A DNA stretch of 29,940 bases. Source: an uncultured Oscillibacter sp. GTDB lineage: Bacteria > Bacillota > Clostridia > Oscillospirales > Oscillospiraceae. Positions 1 to 7,864 of the stretch are shown here, in pieces; the stretch's first letter is position 1, and every line of letters begins with the position of its first letter. The notes under the pieces are model-generated. The model was not told the origin of the DNA and did not search any database. It saw only the letters and a program-made list of their open reading frames with translations. The position numbers and the translations under genes were made by a program. The DNA is taken from NCBI GenBank assembly GCA_900544105.1, contig UQUC01000018.1, positions 1-29,940 of the forward strand. The letters are read 5' to 3'.

Positions 1-2
1 AG

Positions 3-1190
3 AGCGACTGGCAGGGCCGGAAGTTCACCCTCATCGACACCGGCGGTATCGAGCCTCGGACGGATAATCAGATCCTGGCCTTCATGCGTTCTCAGGCCCA
101 GATCGCCATTGACAACGCCACGGTCATCGTGTTCCTCTGCGATATCAAGACCGGCATGACCGCCTCCGATCAGGAGGTGGCCTCCATGCTCCAGCGCTGC
201 GGCAAGCCAGTGGTGCTGGCGGTGAACAAGGTGGACCAGGGCCAGAGTCCGGATATCTATGAGTTCTACAACCTGGGTCTGGGCGACCCCATCGCCGTCT
301 CCGCCGTCCACGGCCACGGCACCGGCGACCTGCTGGACGCTTGCGTGCAGTACTTCCCGCCGGAGGACGAGGAGGAAGAGGAGGATGACGCCATCAAGGT
401 GGCGGTCATCGGCAAGCCCAACGCCGGCAAGTCCTCTCTGGTGAACAATATCTTAGGGGAGGAGCGGGTCATCGTATCCAACGTGGCGGGCACCACCCGC
501 GATGCCATCGACTCCCGCTTTACCAACGATAAGGGCAGCTTCGTCTTTATCGACACCGCCGGTATGCGGAAAAAATCCAAAATCGAAGAGGATATTGAGA
601 AATACAGTGTCCTCCGGGCAACTATGGCCATCGACCGGGCGGACGTGTGCCTGATCATGATCGACGCCACCGAAGGTGTCACCGAGCAGGACACCAAGGT
701 GGCCGGTATGGCCCACGAGGCGGGCAAGGCCAGCATCATCGTGGTGAACAAGTGGGATCTGGTGGAAAAGGACGATAAGACCATGGCCCGGATGACGGAG
801 GAGATCCGCCGGGATCTGGCCTACATGACCTACGCCCCCATCCTGTTTATCTCCGCCAAGACCGGTCAGCGGGTGGACAAGCTGTTCGACATGATCGACT
901 ATGTGGCGAATCAGGCCGCTTTCCGGGTTACCACTGGTATGCTGAATACCGTTCTGGCGGACGCCCAGACCCGCGTTCAGCCTCCCACGGACAAAGGCCG
1001 TCGCCTGAAGATCTACTATATGACCCAGGTGGGCGTGAAGCCGCCTCACTTTGTGGTGTTCTGTAACGACCGGCGGCTGTTCCACTTCTCCTATCAGCGG
1101 TATCTGGAAAACTGCATCCGCTCCACCTTCCGTCTGGAGGGCACCCCCATCATCCTGTCCATCCGGGAAAAGGGCGATAAGGAGGAGTGA
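3..1190 (+). CDS. der: GTPase Der (EngA), 5' end outside window
   Basis: Double-domain GTPase needed for late assembly of the 50S ribosomal subunit. The reading frame is open from the first complete codon at base 3, so the gene is cut by the window edge; about 395 residues are visible and roughly 45 N-terminal residues, including the first P-loop, are missing. The first G domain shows the DTGG switch motif near base 40 and NKVD. An acidic linker of Glu/Asp runs joins it to the second G domain, with P-loop GKPNAGKSS near base 411, DTAG, NKWD and a SAK G5 motif. The C-terminal KH-like domain is recognisable from GRRLKIYYMTQVGVKPPHF. The stop overlaps the plsY start, which points to translational coupling. 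The family assignment is secure. Confidence 0.97.
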   Translation, partial: SDWQGRKFTLIDTGGIEPRTDNQILAFMRSQAQIAIDNATVIVFLCDIKTGMTASDQEVASMLQRCGKPVVLAVNKVDQGQSPDIYEFYNLGLGDPIAVSAVHGHGTGDLLDACVQYFPPEDEEEEEDDAIKVAVIGKPNAGKSSLVNNILGEERVIVSNVAGTTRDAIDSRFTNDKGSFVFIDTAGMRKKSKIEEDIEKYSVLRATMAIDRADVCLIMIDATEGVTEQDTKVAGMAHEAGKASIIVVNKWDLVEKDDKTMARMTEEIRRDLAYMTYAPILFISAKTGQRVDKLFDMIDYVANQAAFRVTTGMLNTVLADAQTRVQPPTDKGRRLKIYYMTQVGVKPPHFVVFCNDRRLFHFSYQRYLENCIRSTFRLEGTPIILSIREKGDKEE

Positions 1191-1879
1191 TGACCGTGCA
1201 GAGCATCTTTCCAAACGGCGCGCCGCTGCCGCTGCTGCTGGGCGTCGCGGCGGTATTCGCCTACTTTTGCGGCTGCTTCAACGGGGCGGTCATCGTCTCC
1301 AAGTATATCCTGCGGAATGACGTGCGGAACCACGGCAGCGGCAACGCCGGCCTGACCAATTTCTTCCGCACCTTCGGCGGACCGCTGACCTTTGTGGTGA
1401 TTCTGTGCGACGTACTGAAGGCGGTCGTGGCGCTGCTGGTCAGCCAATGGCTGATGTTCAGCGGCTATACGATCTTCATTTCTGCGGCCTCTACCACTGC
1501 ATTTTGGGACACCTTCGCCAAATACTGGGCGGGTCTGTTCTGTCTGCTGGGCCACATGTTCCCCTGTATGTTCCAGTTCAAGGGCGGCAAGGGGATCCTT
1601 TCCGGCGGCGCTGTGGCGATTATGATCGACTGGCGCATCGCCGTTGTGGTCTGGGGCGGCTTCCTGATCTTAACGGCCCTGACCCGGTACGTTTCCCTTG
1701 GCTCTCTGTGGGCCGGGGCCAGCTTCCCCTTTATCAGCTGGTACTGCTACCCACAGCCCCCCATCATTGTACTGGCCTTTTGCCTGGGCGGATTGATCGT
1801 CTGGAAGCACAGGGCCAATATCCAGCGCTTGCTGGCGGGAAATGAAAACAAACTCAGTTTCCATCGGAAGAAGACTTAG
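1190..1879 (+). CDS. plsY: Acyl-phosphate:glycerol-3-phosphate acyltransferase PlsY
   Basis: Integral membrane enzyme that moves the acyl group from acyl phosphate to glycerol 3-phosphate, giving lysophosphatidate, the first step of phospholipid synthesis in most Gram-positive bacteria. The protein is hydrophobic throughout and carries the family motifs GSGNAGLTN (glycerol-3-phosphate site) and FKGGKGILSGG. At about 229 residues it is slightly longer than the usual 195-215. I prefer ATG at 1190, about 6 bases after AAGGAGGA, over the in-frame GTG at 1187. It overlaps the der stop by one base and is followed at once by gpsA, whose product makes the glycerol 3-phosphate used here, so the two genes form a pathway pair. 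Confidence 0.95.
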   Translation: MTVQSIFPNGAPLPLLLGVAAVFAYFCGCFNGAVIVSKYILRNDVRNHGSGNAGLTNFFRTFGGPLTFVVILCDVLKAVVALLVSQWLMFSGYTIFISAASTTAFWDTFAKYWAGLFCLLGHMFPCMFQFKGGKGILSGGAVAIMIDWRIAVVVWGGFLILTALTRYVSLGSLWAGASFPFISWYCYPQPPIIVLAFCLGGLIVWKHRANIQRLLAGNENKLSFHRKKT

Positions 1880-1888
1880 GAGGATAAC

Positions 1889-2893
1889 ATGAAAGCAGTT
1901 GTAGTTGGCAGCGGCGGCTGGGGCACGGCCCTGAGCATGGTGCTCTGCGACAACGGGCATGATGTGACCTTGTGGTCCCATGACCCGGCGAAAGCTGCGG
2001 AGATGGCAAAGACCCGGGAAAATTCCAAGCTGAAGGGTGTCCGATTGCCGGACAGCCTGAAGATCAGCGGGGATCTGGACTGCCTGAAGGGGGCAGAGCT
2101 GGTGATTTCTGCCACGCCGTCCTTCGCCGTGCGGGAGACGGGAAAGAAGATCGCTCCCTATCTGACACCGGAGACCGTTCTGGTCAGCGTTTCCAAGGGT
2201 ATCGAGCGGGATACCAACCTCCGCATGAGCCAGATTTTGACGGAAGCCACCGGGAACATCTGTAAAGTAGCTGCCCTTTCCGGACCTTCCCACGCAGAGG
2301 AAGTAAGCATCCGGATGCCCACCGGCTGCGTGTCTGCCTGCCAGGATCTGAACGTGGCCCGGCTGGTGCAGGACGCCTTTATGAACGATTATTTCCGGGT
2401 CTATACCAGTGAGGATATCGTGGGCGTGGAGCTGTCCGCCGCCATGAAAAACGTGGTGGCTCTGGCCTGCGGCGTATGTGACGGCATGGGCTATCAGGAC
2501 AATACAAAGGCTTTGCTGATGACCCGCGCCATGGCGGAGTTGACGCGCCTTGGCGAAAAGCTGGGCGGCACCCGACAAACCTTCGGCGGTCTGGCGGGCA
2601 TGGGCGATCTCATCGTCACTTGCACTTCCATGCACTCCCGGAACCGCCGTGCGGGCATCCTGATCGGACAGGGAAAGTCCGCACAGGAGGCTATGGCGGA
2701 GGTAGGCGCCGTGGTGGAGGGCTATTACGCCGCAGAAAGCATCTACCAGCTCTCTCAGCGGGAGGGTGTGGAAATGCCCCTCTGCCGTAGCGTCTACGAG
2801 GTCCTTTATCATGGCGTGGCTGTGCAGGATGTGGTGAACAGCCTCATGCACCGGGCCAAAAAGGACGAACTAACGGAGACCACCTGGCTGTAA
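1889..2893 (+). CDS. gpsA: NAD(P)+-dependent glycerol-3-phosphate dehydrogenase
   Basis: Cytoplasmic enzyme that reduces dihydroxyacetone phosphate to sn-glycerol 3-phosphate for phospholipid synthesis. The 334-residue length is typical. The N-terminal Rossmann fold begins with GSGGWGTALS. Other family motifs are SKGIE, GPSHAEEV, the catalytic lysine region SAAMKNVVALACGVCDGMG, and GLAGMGDLIVTCTS with the substrate-binding SRNRRAG. Start ATG lies 5-8 bases after an AGGAGG site that overlaps the plsY stop. It is the last gene of der-plsY-gpsA and is followed by a strong hairpin terminator. Confidence 0.97.
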   Translation: MKAVVVGSGGWGTALSMVLCDNGHDVTLWSHDPAKAAEMAKTRENSKLKGVRLPDSLKISGDLDCLKGAELVISATPSFAVRETGKKIAPYLTPETVLVSVSKGIERDTNLRMSQILTEATGNICKVAALSGPSHAEEVSIRMPTGCVSACQDLNVARLVQDAFMNDYFRVYTSEDIVGVELSAAMKNVVALACGVCDGMGYQDNTKALLMTRAMAELTRLGEKLGGTRQTFGGLAGMGDLIVTCTSMHSRNRRAGILIGQGKSAQEAMAEVGAVVEGYYAAESIYQLSQREGVEMPLCRSVYEVLYHGVAVQDVVNSLMHRAKKDELTETTWL

Positions 2894-2902
2894 TGCATCA
2901 AT

Positions 2903-2940
2903 AAAAACCACCGGAACGTGCTGTTCCGGTGGTTTTTTCT
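2903..2940 (+). terminator. Rho-independent terminator after gpsA
   Basis: Perfect 10-bp stem CCACCGGAAC (2908-2917) with GTTCCGGTGG (2923-2932), a GTGCT loop and a run of six T. The A run on the 5' side extends the stem and would let it work on the other strand as well. Confidence 0.93.
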
Positions 2941-3025
2941 GAGCTTTATTTGATTTCGAACTTCCGGTTGCTCCCAGGGTCACAAAGATTGCGGAGGAAC
3001 CGCAAAAGGGAGTAGGATTCACCAC

Positions 3026-3059
3026 AAAAAAGCAAGCCCTGCCGGAAAATCGACAGGGC
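3026..3059 (-). terminator. Possible second minus-strand terminator
   Basis: Read on the minus strand, a GCCCTG/CAGGGC stem (3036-3041 with 3054-3059) extended by further pairs near the loop is followed by TTGC and six T. It lies about 80 bases beyond the rpmB terminator, with no gene visible between them. It could be a back-up terminator or the end of a small RNA. The rest of 2941-3141 holds a short hairpin (TTGCGG/CCGCAA near 2989-3005) and no convincing gene. Confidence 0.35.
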
Positions 3060-3140
3060 ATATTTCGGCGGGAATAAAGCAGCCAAGCGGAAGCGGGGGA
3101 GCGGCATAAATAAGAGCGTCCCTCACGGTATCGCAATAGA

Positions 3141-3172
3141 AAAAACGCCCGGACCAAAATCCGGGCGTTTTA
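3141..3172 (-). terminator. Terminator of rpmB
   Basis: Perfect 12-bp stem AAAACGCCCGGA (3142-3153) with TCCGGGCGTTTT (3160-3171) and a six-base loop. On the minus strand it ends in a T run, just downstream of the rpmB stop. Confidence 0.92.
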
Positions 3173-3189
3173 CCTGTTTATCTGTACAA

Positions 3190-3378
3190 TTAGACCGCTC
3201 TGGTGACCTTACCGGAACGCATACACCGGGTACAAACATAAACATGGCGGGGGGAACCGTTAACGATCGCCTTCACACGTTTCACATTGGGTTTCCAAGT
3301 CCGATTGGAACGCCGATGAGAGTGAGAGACCTGAATGCCGAACGTAACGCCCTTATCGCAGAACTCGCACTTTGCCAT
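3190..3378 (-). CDS. rpmB: 50S ribosomal protein L28 (zinc-binding type)
   Basis: Structural protein of the large ribosomal subunit, 62 residues, a normal length. The sequence starts MAKCEFC and has a second pair YVCTRC near the C-terminus; these two CxxC pairs form the zinc ribbon of the C+ form of L28. Basic motifs SHSHRRSNRTWKPN and GKVTRAV match the family. I chose ATG at 3378 because a perfect AAGGAGGTG lies 6 bases upstream; an in-frame GTG at 3387 falls inside that site. The gene is monocistronic, with its own promoter and terminator. Confidence 0.97.
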   Translation of the reverse strand: MAKCEFCDKGVTFGIQVSHSHRRSNRTWKPNVKRVKAIVNGSPRHVYVCTRCMRSGKVTRAV

Positions 3379-3434
3379 CCGTTGCACCTCCTTGCTGTTG
3401 CGTAATTACATGCTTACATACAAGCACAAGTAGT

Positions 3435-3463
3435 ATCATAGCAGATTCAAATACAAAATGCAA
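3435..3463 (-). promoter_or_regulatory. Promoter of rpmB
   Basis: Minus-strand TTGCAT, a 17-base spacer and TATGAT. The -10 is good and the -35 weak. The leader to the ATG is about 50 bases. Confidence 0.6.
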
Positions 3464-3528
3464 GAAAAATTTGAAAAAAATTGAAAAGTTTTTTTGAGGG
3501 GCCGTTCAGTCGGAAAATGGCGAAAGTC

Positions 3529-3557
3529 TTGCGCCTATGTGGAAAATCATATATAAT
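3529..3557 (+). promoter_or_regulatory. SigA-type promoter of hprK operon
   Basis: TTGCGC (3529-3534), a 17-base spacer and a perfect TATAAT (3552-3557). The predicted start leaves a leader of about 90 bases before hprK. The sequence on its 5' side is A/T-rich with A and T runs and could act as an UP element. Confidence 0.82.
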
Positions 3558-3653
3558 GAGAAAGAACGAATAAATTGATTTTCTGACCGCTGGACCGTGT
3601 GTGCGTTTGGACGCCGGAGCAGCGATGGACACATTATGAAAGGGTGGAATACG

Positions 3654-4604
3654 ATGAGTGAAAAAGGCACCAGCCTGGCACAATACGTGGAGCATTTCGG
3701 ACTGGAAATCCTGAACCATGGAGATACCTATGAAACGGACAAGGTAGAATCTACCAACGTCAACCGGCCGGATCTGCAGATCCTGGGCCTGTTCGACTAT
3801 TTCGACGCCCGCCGGATCCAGGTCATGGGCAAGGCAGAGCTGACCTATATCATGAAAATGAGCGAGAACCGGCGGACCAAGGTTTTTGATGACCTGTTTT
3901 CCTACACCATTCCGGCGCTGGTCCTGGCCCGGAATATGGAATGTCCCGCAGAGTGCCTGCAATGCGCCCGGAACCACGGACGGACGCTGCTGCGGACAAC
4001 CGAGCGGACCGCGGACTTCACCAGTCATACCATGGAATATCTCAGCAAGAAGTTGGCTCCCTGCATCACCCGGCACGGCGTTTTGCTGGACATTTACGGC
4101 GAAGGCGTTATGATCACCGGCGATTCCGGCGTCGGCAAGAGCGAATCCGCCATTGAACTGATCATGCGTGGTCACCGCTTGGTGGCAGATGATGCCGTTG
4201 AGATCCGCCGTGTGGCCGACCAGTTGATCGGTACGGCGCCGGAGGTCATCCGCAACTACATTGAACTGCGCGGCATCGGCGTGATCGACGTTCAGCAGCT
4301 GTTCGGTATGCGGGCGGTCATGCCGGAATCTCAGATCGACCTGGTGGTGGAATTTGAACCTTGGGATAGCTCCAAGGCCTATGACCGTCTGGGGATCGAG
4401 GATCGGTTTATCGACATTCTGGGCAAACAGGTGCCCTGCGTGACGCTGCCCATCCGGCCCGGCCGAAATCTGGCCAGCATCGTAGAGGTGGCGGCCATGA
4501 ATAACCGTCACCGCCGGTATGGATACAATGCCGCGGAGGAGCTGGCCAGAAAAGTGGATCTGCATGCAGATCTGGGCAGCAAATCGGCCAATCAGGGAAC
4601 ATAA
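3654..4604 (+). CDS. hprK: HPr kinase/phosphorylase
   Basis: Bifunctional enzyme that phosphorylates and dephosphorylates Ser46 of HPr (and Crh where present), the sensor of carbon catabolite control in Firmicutes. The protein has about 316 residues, the usual size. The catalytic C-terminal half has the P-loop GDSGVGKSE near residue 156 and the family signature LRGIGVIDVQQLFG; the N-terminal half matches the HprK_N fold. I chose ATG at 3654, 7 bases after AGGGTGG; two upstream in-frame starts (3597, 3636) lack a ribosome site. It leads an operon with murB, rapZ and whiA. Confidence 0.95.
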   Translation: MSEKGTSLAQYVEHFGLEILNHGDTYETDKVESTNVNRPDLQILGLFDYFDARRIQVMGKAELTYIMKMSENRRTKVFDDLFSYTIPALVLARNMECPAECLQCARNHGRTLLRTTERTADFTSHTMEYLSKKLAPCITRHGVLLDIYGEGVMITGDSGVGKSESAIELIMRGHRLVADDAVEIRRVADQLIGTAPEVIRNYIELRGIGVIDVQQLFGMRAVMPESQIDLVVEFEPWDSSKAYDRLGIEDRFIDILGKQVPCVTLPIRPGRNLASIVEVAAMNNRHRRYGYNAAEELARKVDLHADLGSKSANQGT

Positions 4605-4631
4605 CGGCGATTGGAAATAAGGAGGTCCACT

Positions 4632-5549
4632 ATGGACTGGACGATTGAATTTGATAAGGCCATCGAACAGTATCTGCCAGATCTGGAAGTGCTCCAAGAC
4701 GAGCCTATGAGCCGGCACACCACTTTTCACATCGGCGGTCCGGCAAAGCGGATGGCATTTCCTTCCAGCCGGGAGCAGCTGGTGCTGCTGATGAGCTTTG
4801 CAAAGGAATACGGCGCAGATCCGCTGGTTATTGGCAACGGCTCCAACCTTCTGGTCCCGGATGAGGGACTTTACCGGCTGGTGATCGACACTTCTGCCAA
4901 CCTGAACCGGGTGGAGCGGGGAAGCGGGAACACCGTCCTGGCGGACGCCGGTGCTACGCTGGCCCGGACGGCGGATCTCGCCTGCAAATCGGGGCTGACG
5001 GGGCTGGAATTTGCCCACGGCATCCCCGGCACGGTGGGCGGCGGCGTTTGCATGAACGCCGGGGCCTACGGCGGCGAGATGAAGCAGGTGCTTCGATCCG
5101 CGGTGGTGCTGTTCCCGGAGGAGGGCATCCGGACGCTTTCCTGCGAGGAACTGAATTTGAGTTACCGGCACAGTCTGCTGACGAAGCATCCGGAGGCGGT
5201 GGTGCTGTACGCGGAATTTGAACTGACGCCCGGCGACCCGGAGACCATCCGGACAGCCATGCGGGAACTGATGGCGAAGCGCAAGGCCAGCCAGCCCTTG
5301 GAATGGCCCAGCGCGGGCAGTACCTTCAAGCGGCCGGAGGGCCACTTTGCCGGGACGCTCATCGACCAATGCGGTCTGAAAGGACTGACGGTGGGGGGCG
5401 CGCAGGTTTCGGAAAAACACGCGGGCTTCCTTATCAACCGGGGCGGCGCAACCTTCGCGGACATGGCGGAGTTGATCCGTCAGGTGCAGCAGCGGGTACT
5501 GGAGGAAACCGGCGTCACGCTGGAGCCGGAGGTCAAAATCGTTAAATAA
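4632..5549 (+). CDS. murB: UDP-N-acetylenolpyruvoylglucosamine reductase
   Basis: FAD enzyme that reduces UDP-GlcNAc-enolpyruvate to UDP-MurNAc in the cytoplasmic phase of peptidoglycan synthesis. About 305 residues. FAD-binding segments are visible as GNGSNLLV near residue 69 and the glycine-rich GIPGTVGGGVCMNAGAYGGE; YRHS, GSTFKRPEG and AGFLINRGGAT match the substrate and catalytic regions of the short, type II MurB form. Start ATG at 4632 is set by TAAGGAGG seven bases upstream; an in-frame TTG at 4611 has no such site. It lies 27 bases after hprK. Confidence 0.96.
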   Translation: MDWTIEFDKAIEQYLPDLEVLQDEPMSRHTTFHIGGPAKRMAFPSSREQLVLLMSFAKEYGADPLVIGNGSNLLVPDEGLYRLVIDTSANLNRVERGSGNTVLADAGATLARTADLACKSGLTGLEFAHGIPGTVGGGVCMNAGAYGGEMKQVLRSAVVLFPEEGIRTLSCEELNLSYRHSLLTKHPEAVVLYAEFELTPGDPETIRTAMRELMAKRKASQPLEWPSAGSTFKRPEGHFAGTLIDQCGLKGLTVGGAQVSEKHAGFLINRGGATFADMAELIRQVQQRVLEETGVTLEPEVKIVK

Positions 5550-5561
5550 GCGGGTGAATAC

Positions 5562-6422
5562 ATGGAGATCCTGATCATTTCCGGCCTTTCCGGTGCAGGA
5601 AAGAGCCGGGCCGCCTCTTTTTTAGAGGATATGGGCTTTTACATTGTGGACAATATGCCGGCGGCCATGATCCTGAAATTCGCGGAGTTCTGCGCCGGTG
5701 GCAGCCAGCGCTATGACAAGGTGGCGCTGGTGTATGATGTCCGCACCGCCAACAGCCCAACGGAGCTGTTCGACGTGCTGGACGTGCTGAAGCACAGCAG
5801 CGGCGCATGCAGCCTACTGTTTTTGGAGGCGGAGCCGGAGACCATCATCAAGCGGTACAAGGAGACTCGCCGCCGCCATCCTCTGATGCAGCAGGCGGAT
5901 TCTCTGGAAAAGGCGGTGCGGACCGAGCAGGAGATGATGGCCCCTCTGCGTCAGCGGGCGGACTATATCATCGACACTACCCATCTTTCCACAGCCCAGC
6001 TCCGGGGTGAGCTGCTGCGGCATTTCGGCAGCGATACTACGGAAAAGGGCGGTATGAGCGTCACCATCACCTCCTTCGGCTTCAAATACGGCCTGCCGAT
6101 GGAGGCTGATCTTGTGTTCGACGTGCGCTGTATGCCGAACCCTTTTTACATCCCGGAGCTGCGGGAAAAGACCGGTCTGGATCAGCCGGTGGCGGATTAT
6201 GTGTTTTCCTTCCGCCAGACCCATGATTTCATGGAAAAGCTCCGGGACCTGCTGACCTTTTCCCTCCCGCTGTACGCCGAGGAGGGCAAAACGGAGTTGG
6301 TCATCGCGGTGGGCTGCACCGGCGGCCGCCACCGTTCCGTAGCCATGACCCACGCCCTGGCGGAGGACATTCGGAACCTTGGGTACCGAGTCCGGGAAAA
6401 CCACAGGGATATGAATCGGTGA
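5562..6422 (+). CDS. rapZ: RNase adapter RapZ/YvcJ nucleotide-binding protein
   Basis: P-loop protein of the RapZ/YvcJ family. In Escherichia coli RapZ binds the small RNA GlmZ and guides RNase E; in Bacillus YvcJ binds and hydrolyses nucleotides, and its target in clostridia is not settled. 286 residues. Walker A GLSGAGKS lies at residues 8-15, followed by FLEDMGFYIVDNMP; the C-terminal domain carries GCTGGRHRSVAMTHALAEDI, the family hallmark. The start is ATG, 12 bases after the murB stop, with only a weak ribosome site. It stands before whiA as in many Firmicutes, but without yvcK between them. Confidence 0.94.
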   Translation: MEILIISGLSGAGKSRAASFLEDMGFYIVDNMPAAMILKFAEFCAGGSQRYDKVALVYDVRTANSPTELFDVLDVLKHSSGACSLLFLEAEPETIIKRYKETRRRHPLMQQADSLEKAVRTEQEMMAPLRQRADYIIDTTHLSTAQLRGELLRHFGSDTTEKGGMSVTITSFGFKYGLPMEADLVFDVRCMPNPFYIPELREKTGLDQPVADYVFSFRQTHDFMEKLRDLLTFSLPLYAEEGKTELVIAVGCTGGRHRSVAMTHALAEDIRNLGYRVRENHRDMNR

Positions 6423-6443
6423 CCGCCTGAGAAAGGAGGACGC

Positions 6444-7352
6444 ATGTCCTTTTCCTACGATACGAAAAACGAGCTATGCCGCCTGCCGGTACAGAAGCTG
6501 TGCTGTGCCCGGGCGGAGGCCTACGGAATTTTGCTGTTTTGCAATACCTTCAGTGCCACGGAGGTCCGCATCATCACGGAGAACCCCTATTTTGCCGCCC
6601 GGCTCCCCAAGCTGTTCCGCCGGGCCTTCAATCTGCAATTCGACCGCCAGCCGGAGCAGGAGCAGGAGGAAGGCAAGCGGATCTTCCAGATCACGGATCA
6701 AAAAAAGCTGGACCATATCATCAACCTGCTGGGGTTTGATCCCCAGCAAAATCTGGTGCTCCACATCAATTTCGGCATGGTGGAGGAGACCTGCGACCGG
6801 GCGGCGTTCCTGCGGGGAGCCTTTTTTGCCGGGGGCAGTATTACGGACCCCCAAAAGCGCTATCATCTGGAACTGACTACCTCCCATTTGCAGGTGAGCC
6901 GGGAGTTAGATTCGTTGCTTCAGGAGTGCGGCTATCCTCCCAAAAGTCTCAGTCGAGGCGGCAGTCTTATCACCTATTTTAAGCAGAGCGACCAGATCGA
7001 GGACTTTCTGACGCTGATCGGTGCACCCGTGGCAGCCATGAATGTGATGTCCGCCAAATTGGAAAAGGACCTGCGGAATAGCGTGAACCGCCGCCTGAAC
7101 TGCGACAGCGCCAATCTGGATAAGGCTGTGGAGGCGGCACAGGAGCAGATGGAGGCCATCCGCCGCCTGCAAGCGGCGGAGCTGCTGGAGCAGCTGCCGG
7201 ACAAGCTTCAGGAAACAGCGGCGCTGCGGCTGGAATATCCGGAGCTGAGCCTGTCCGAGCTGGCAGCGGAGTTTGACCCGCCGGTGAGCAAGTCCTGTCT
7301 GAATCACCGGCTGCGGAAGCTGCTGGAACTATCCAGAGACCTGTCTGAATAA
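6444..7352 (+). CDS. whiA: DNA-binding protein WhiA
   Basis: Member of the WhiA family, which joins a LAGLIDADG-homing-endonuclease-like domain to a C-terminal helix-turn-helix. In actinobacteria it controls sporulation and division genes; in Bacillus it binds the nucleoid and affects division and chromosome segregation. 302 residues. FLRGAFFAGGSI near residue 122 belongs to the LAGLIDADG-like domain; the C-terminal segment ending in SCLNHRLRKLLELS fits the helix-turn-helix. Start ATG follows AAAGGAGG by 5 bases. It closes the hprK-murB-rapZ-whiA cluster. Confidence 0.95.
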   Translation: MSFSYDTKNELCRLPVQKLCCARAEAYGILLFCNTFSATEVRIITENPYFAARLPKLFRRAFNLQFDRQPEQEQEEGKRIFQITDQKKLDHIINLLGFDPQQNLVLHINFGMVEETCDRAAFLRGAFFAGGSITDPQKRYHLELTTSHLQVSRELDSLLQECGYPPKSLSRGGSLITYFKQSDQIEDFLTLIGAPVAAMNVMSAKLEKDLRNSVNRRLNCDSANLDKAVEAAQEQMEAIRRLQAAELLEQLPDKLQETAALRLEYPELSLSELAAEFDPPVSKSCLNHRLRKLLELSRDLSE

Positions 7353-7384
7353 TACGATTTCACAAAAGAAAGAGAGAACAAGTT

Positions 7385-7819
7385 ATGGATCGGTGTAAAC
7401 AAGCAATTGACTTCCACAAGAAAGGCTTCAACTGCTGCCAGAGCGTTCTGGCGGCTTTTCAGGATGTGATCGAACTGACGGAGACGCAATGCTTGACCTT
7501 GGGCGGCGGCTTCGGCGCGGGCGCGGGCACCGGTGAGCTGTGCGGCGCTGTGACCGGCGCCGTCATGGTGCTGGATCTGCTGACCCCAGCTGACCCGGCA
7601 GACGTGATCGGCTCCAAAAAGCGGTCTGTGGGACAGGCCAAGGAGCTGCAAAAGCGGTTTGCGGAGCGGTTTGACGCCCTGCGGTGCGCGGATCTTCTGC
7701 AAAAGAAGTTCGTCCCGGACGATACCACCCCCGCAGCCAAGGCTCTGGGACTTACCGGCCACTGCGACATTATGATCGCCACGGCGGTCGAGATCGTGGA
7801 GCAGATGCTGGCGGAGTGA
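7385..7819 (+). CDS. C_GCAxxG_C_C family protein
   Basis: Small protein of 144 residues with the signature of the C_GCAxxG_C_C (redox-active cysteine) family: GFNCCQSVLAAF in the N-terminal part, then GGGFGAGAGTGELCGAVTGAVMVLDLL, and later isolated cysteines (CADLLQKKF and LTGHCDIM). The family is widespread in anaerobes and is suspected to bind metal or take part in redox chemistry; its reaction is unknown. There is no signal peptide. The ribosome site is weak (AAAGAGAG). The gene lies 32 bases after whiA with no visible terminator, so it may be read through from that operon. Confidence 0.85.
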   Translation: MDRCKQAIDFHKKGFNCCQSVLAAFQDVIELTETQCLTLGGGFGAGAGTGELCGAVTGAVMVLDLLTPADPADVIGSKKRSVGQAKELQKRFAERFDALRCADLLQKKFVPDDTTPAAKALGLTGHCDIMIATAVEIVEQMLAE

Positions 7820-7826
7820 CAATCAC

Positions 7827-7848
7827 TGTAAAATGAATTCACTTTACA
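7827..7848. promoter_or_regulatory. 22-bp near-perfect palindrome, operator-like
   Basis: Half-sites TGTAAAATGAA and TTCACTTTACA pair at 10 of 11 positions around the centre GAATTC. It lies 17 bases upstream of the zinc-ribbon membrane gene and just after the preceding stop. The size and even symmetry suit a dimeric repressor. I do not recognise the regulator. Confidence 0.5.
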
Positions 7849-7864
7849 AAGCTGAGGGATAGAC

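Noticed and set aside
2870..3157. 95-codon open frame on the minus strand between gpsA and rpmB
   Set aside because: It runs through two strong terminators and has no ribosome site.
3447..5420. Open frame of over 650 codons on the minus strand, antisense to hprK and murB
   Set aside because: It mirrors two certain genes, has a low-complexity His/Gln/Arg-rich translation with no domain, and also crosses the hprK promoter. It is a by-product of high GC and codon use.
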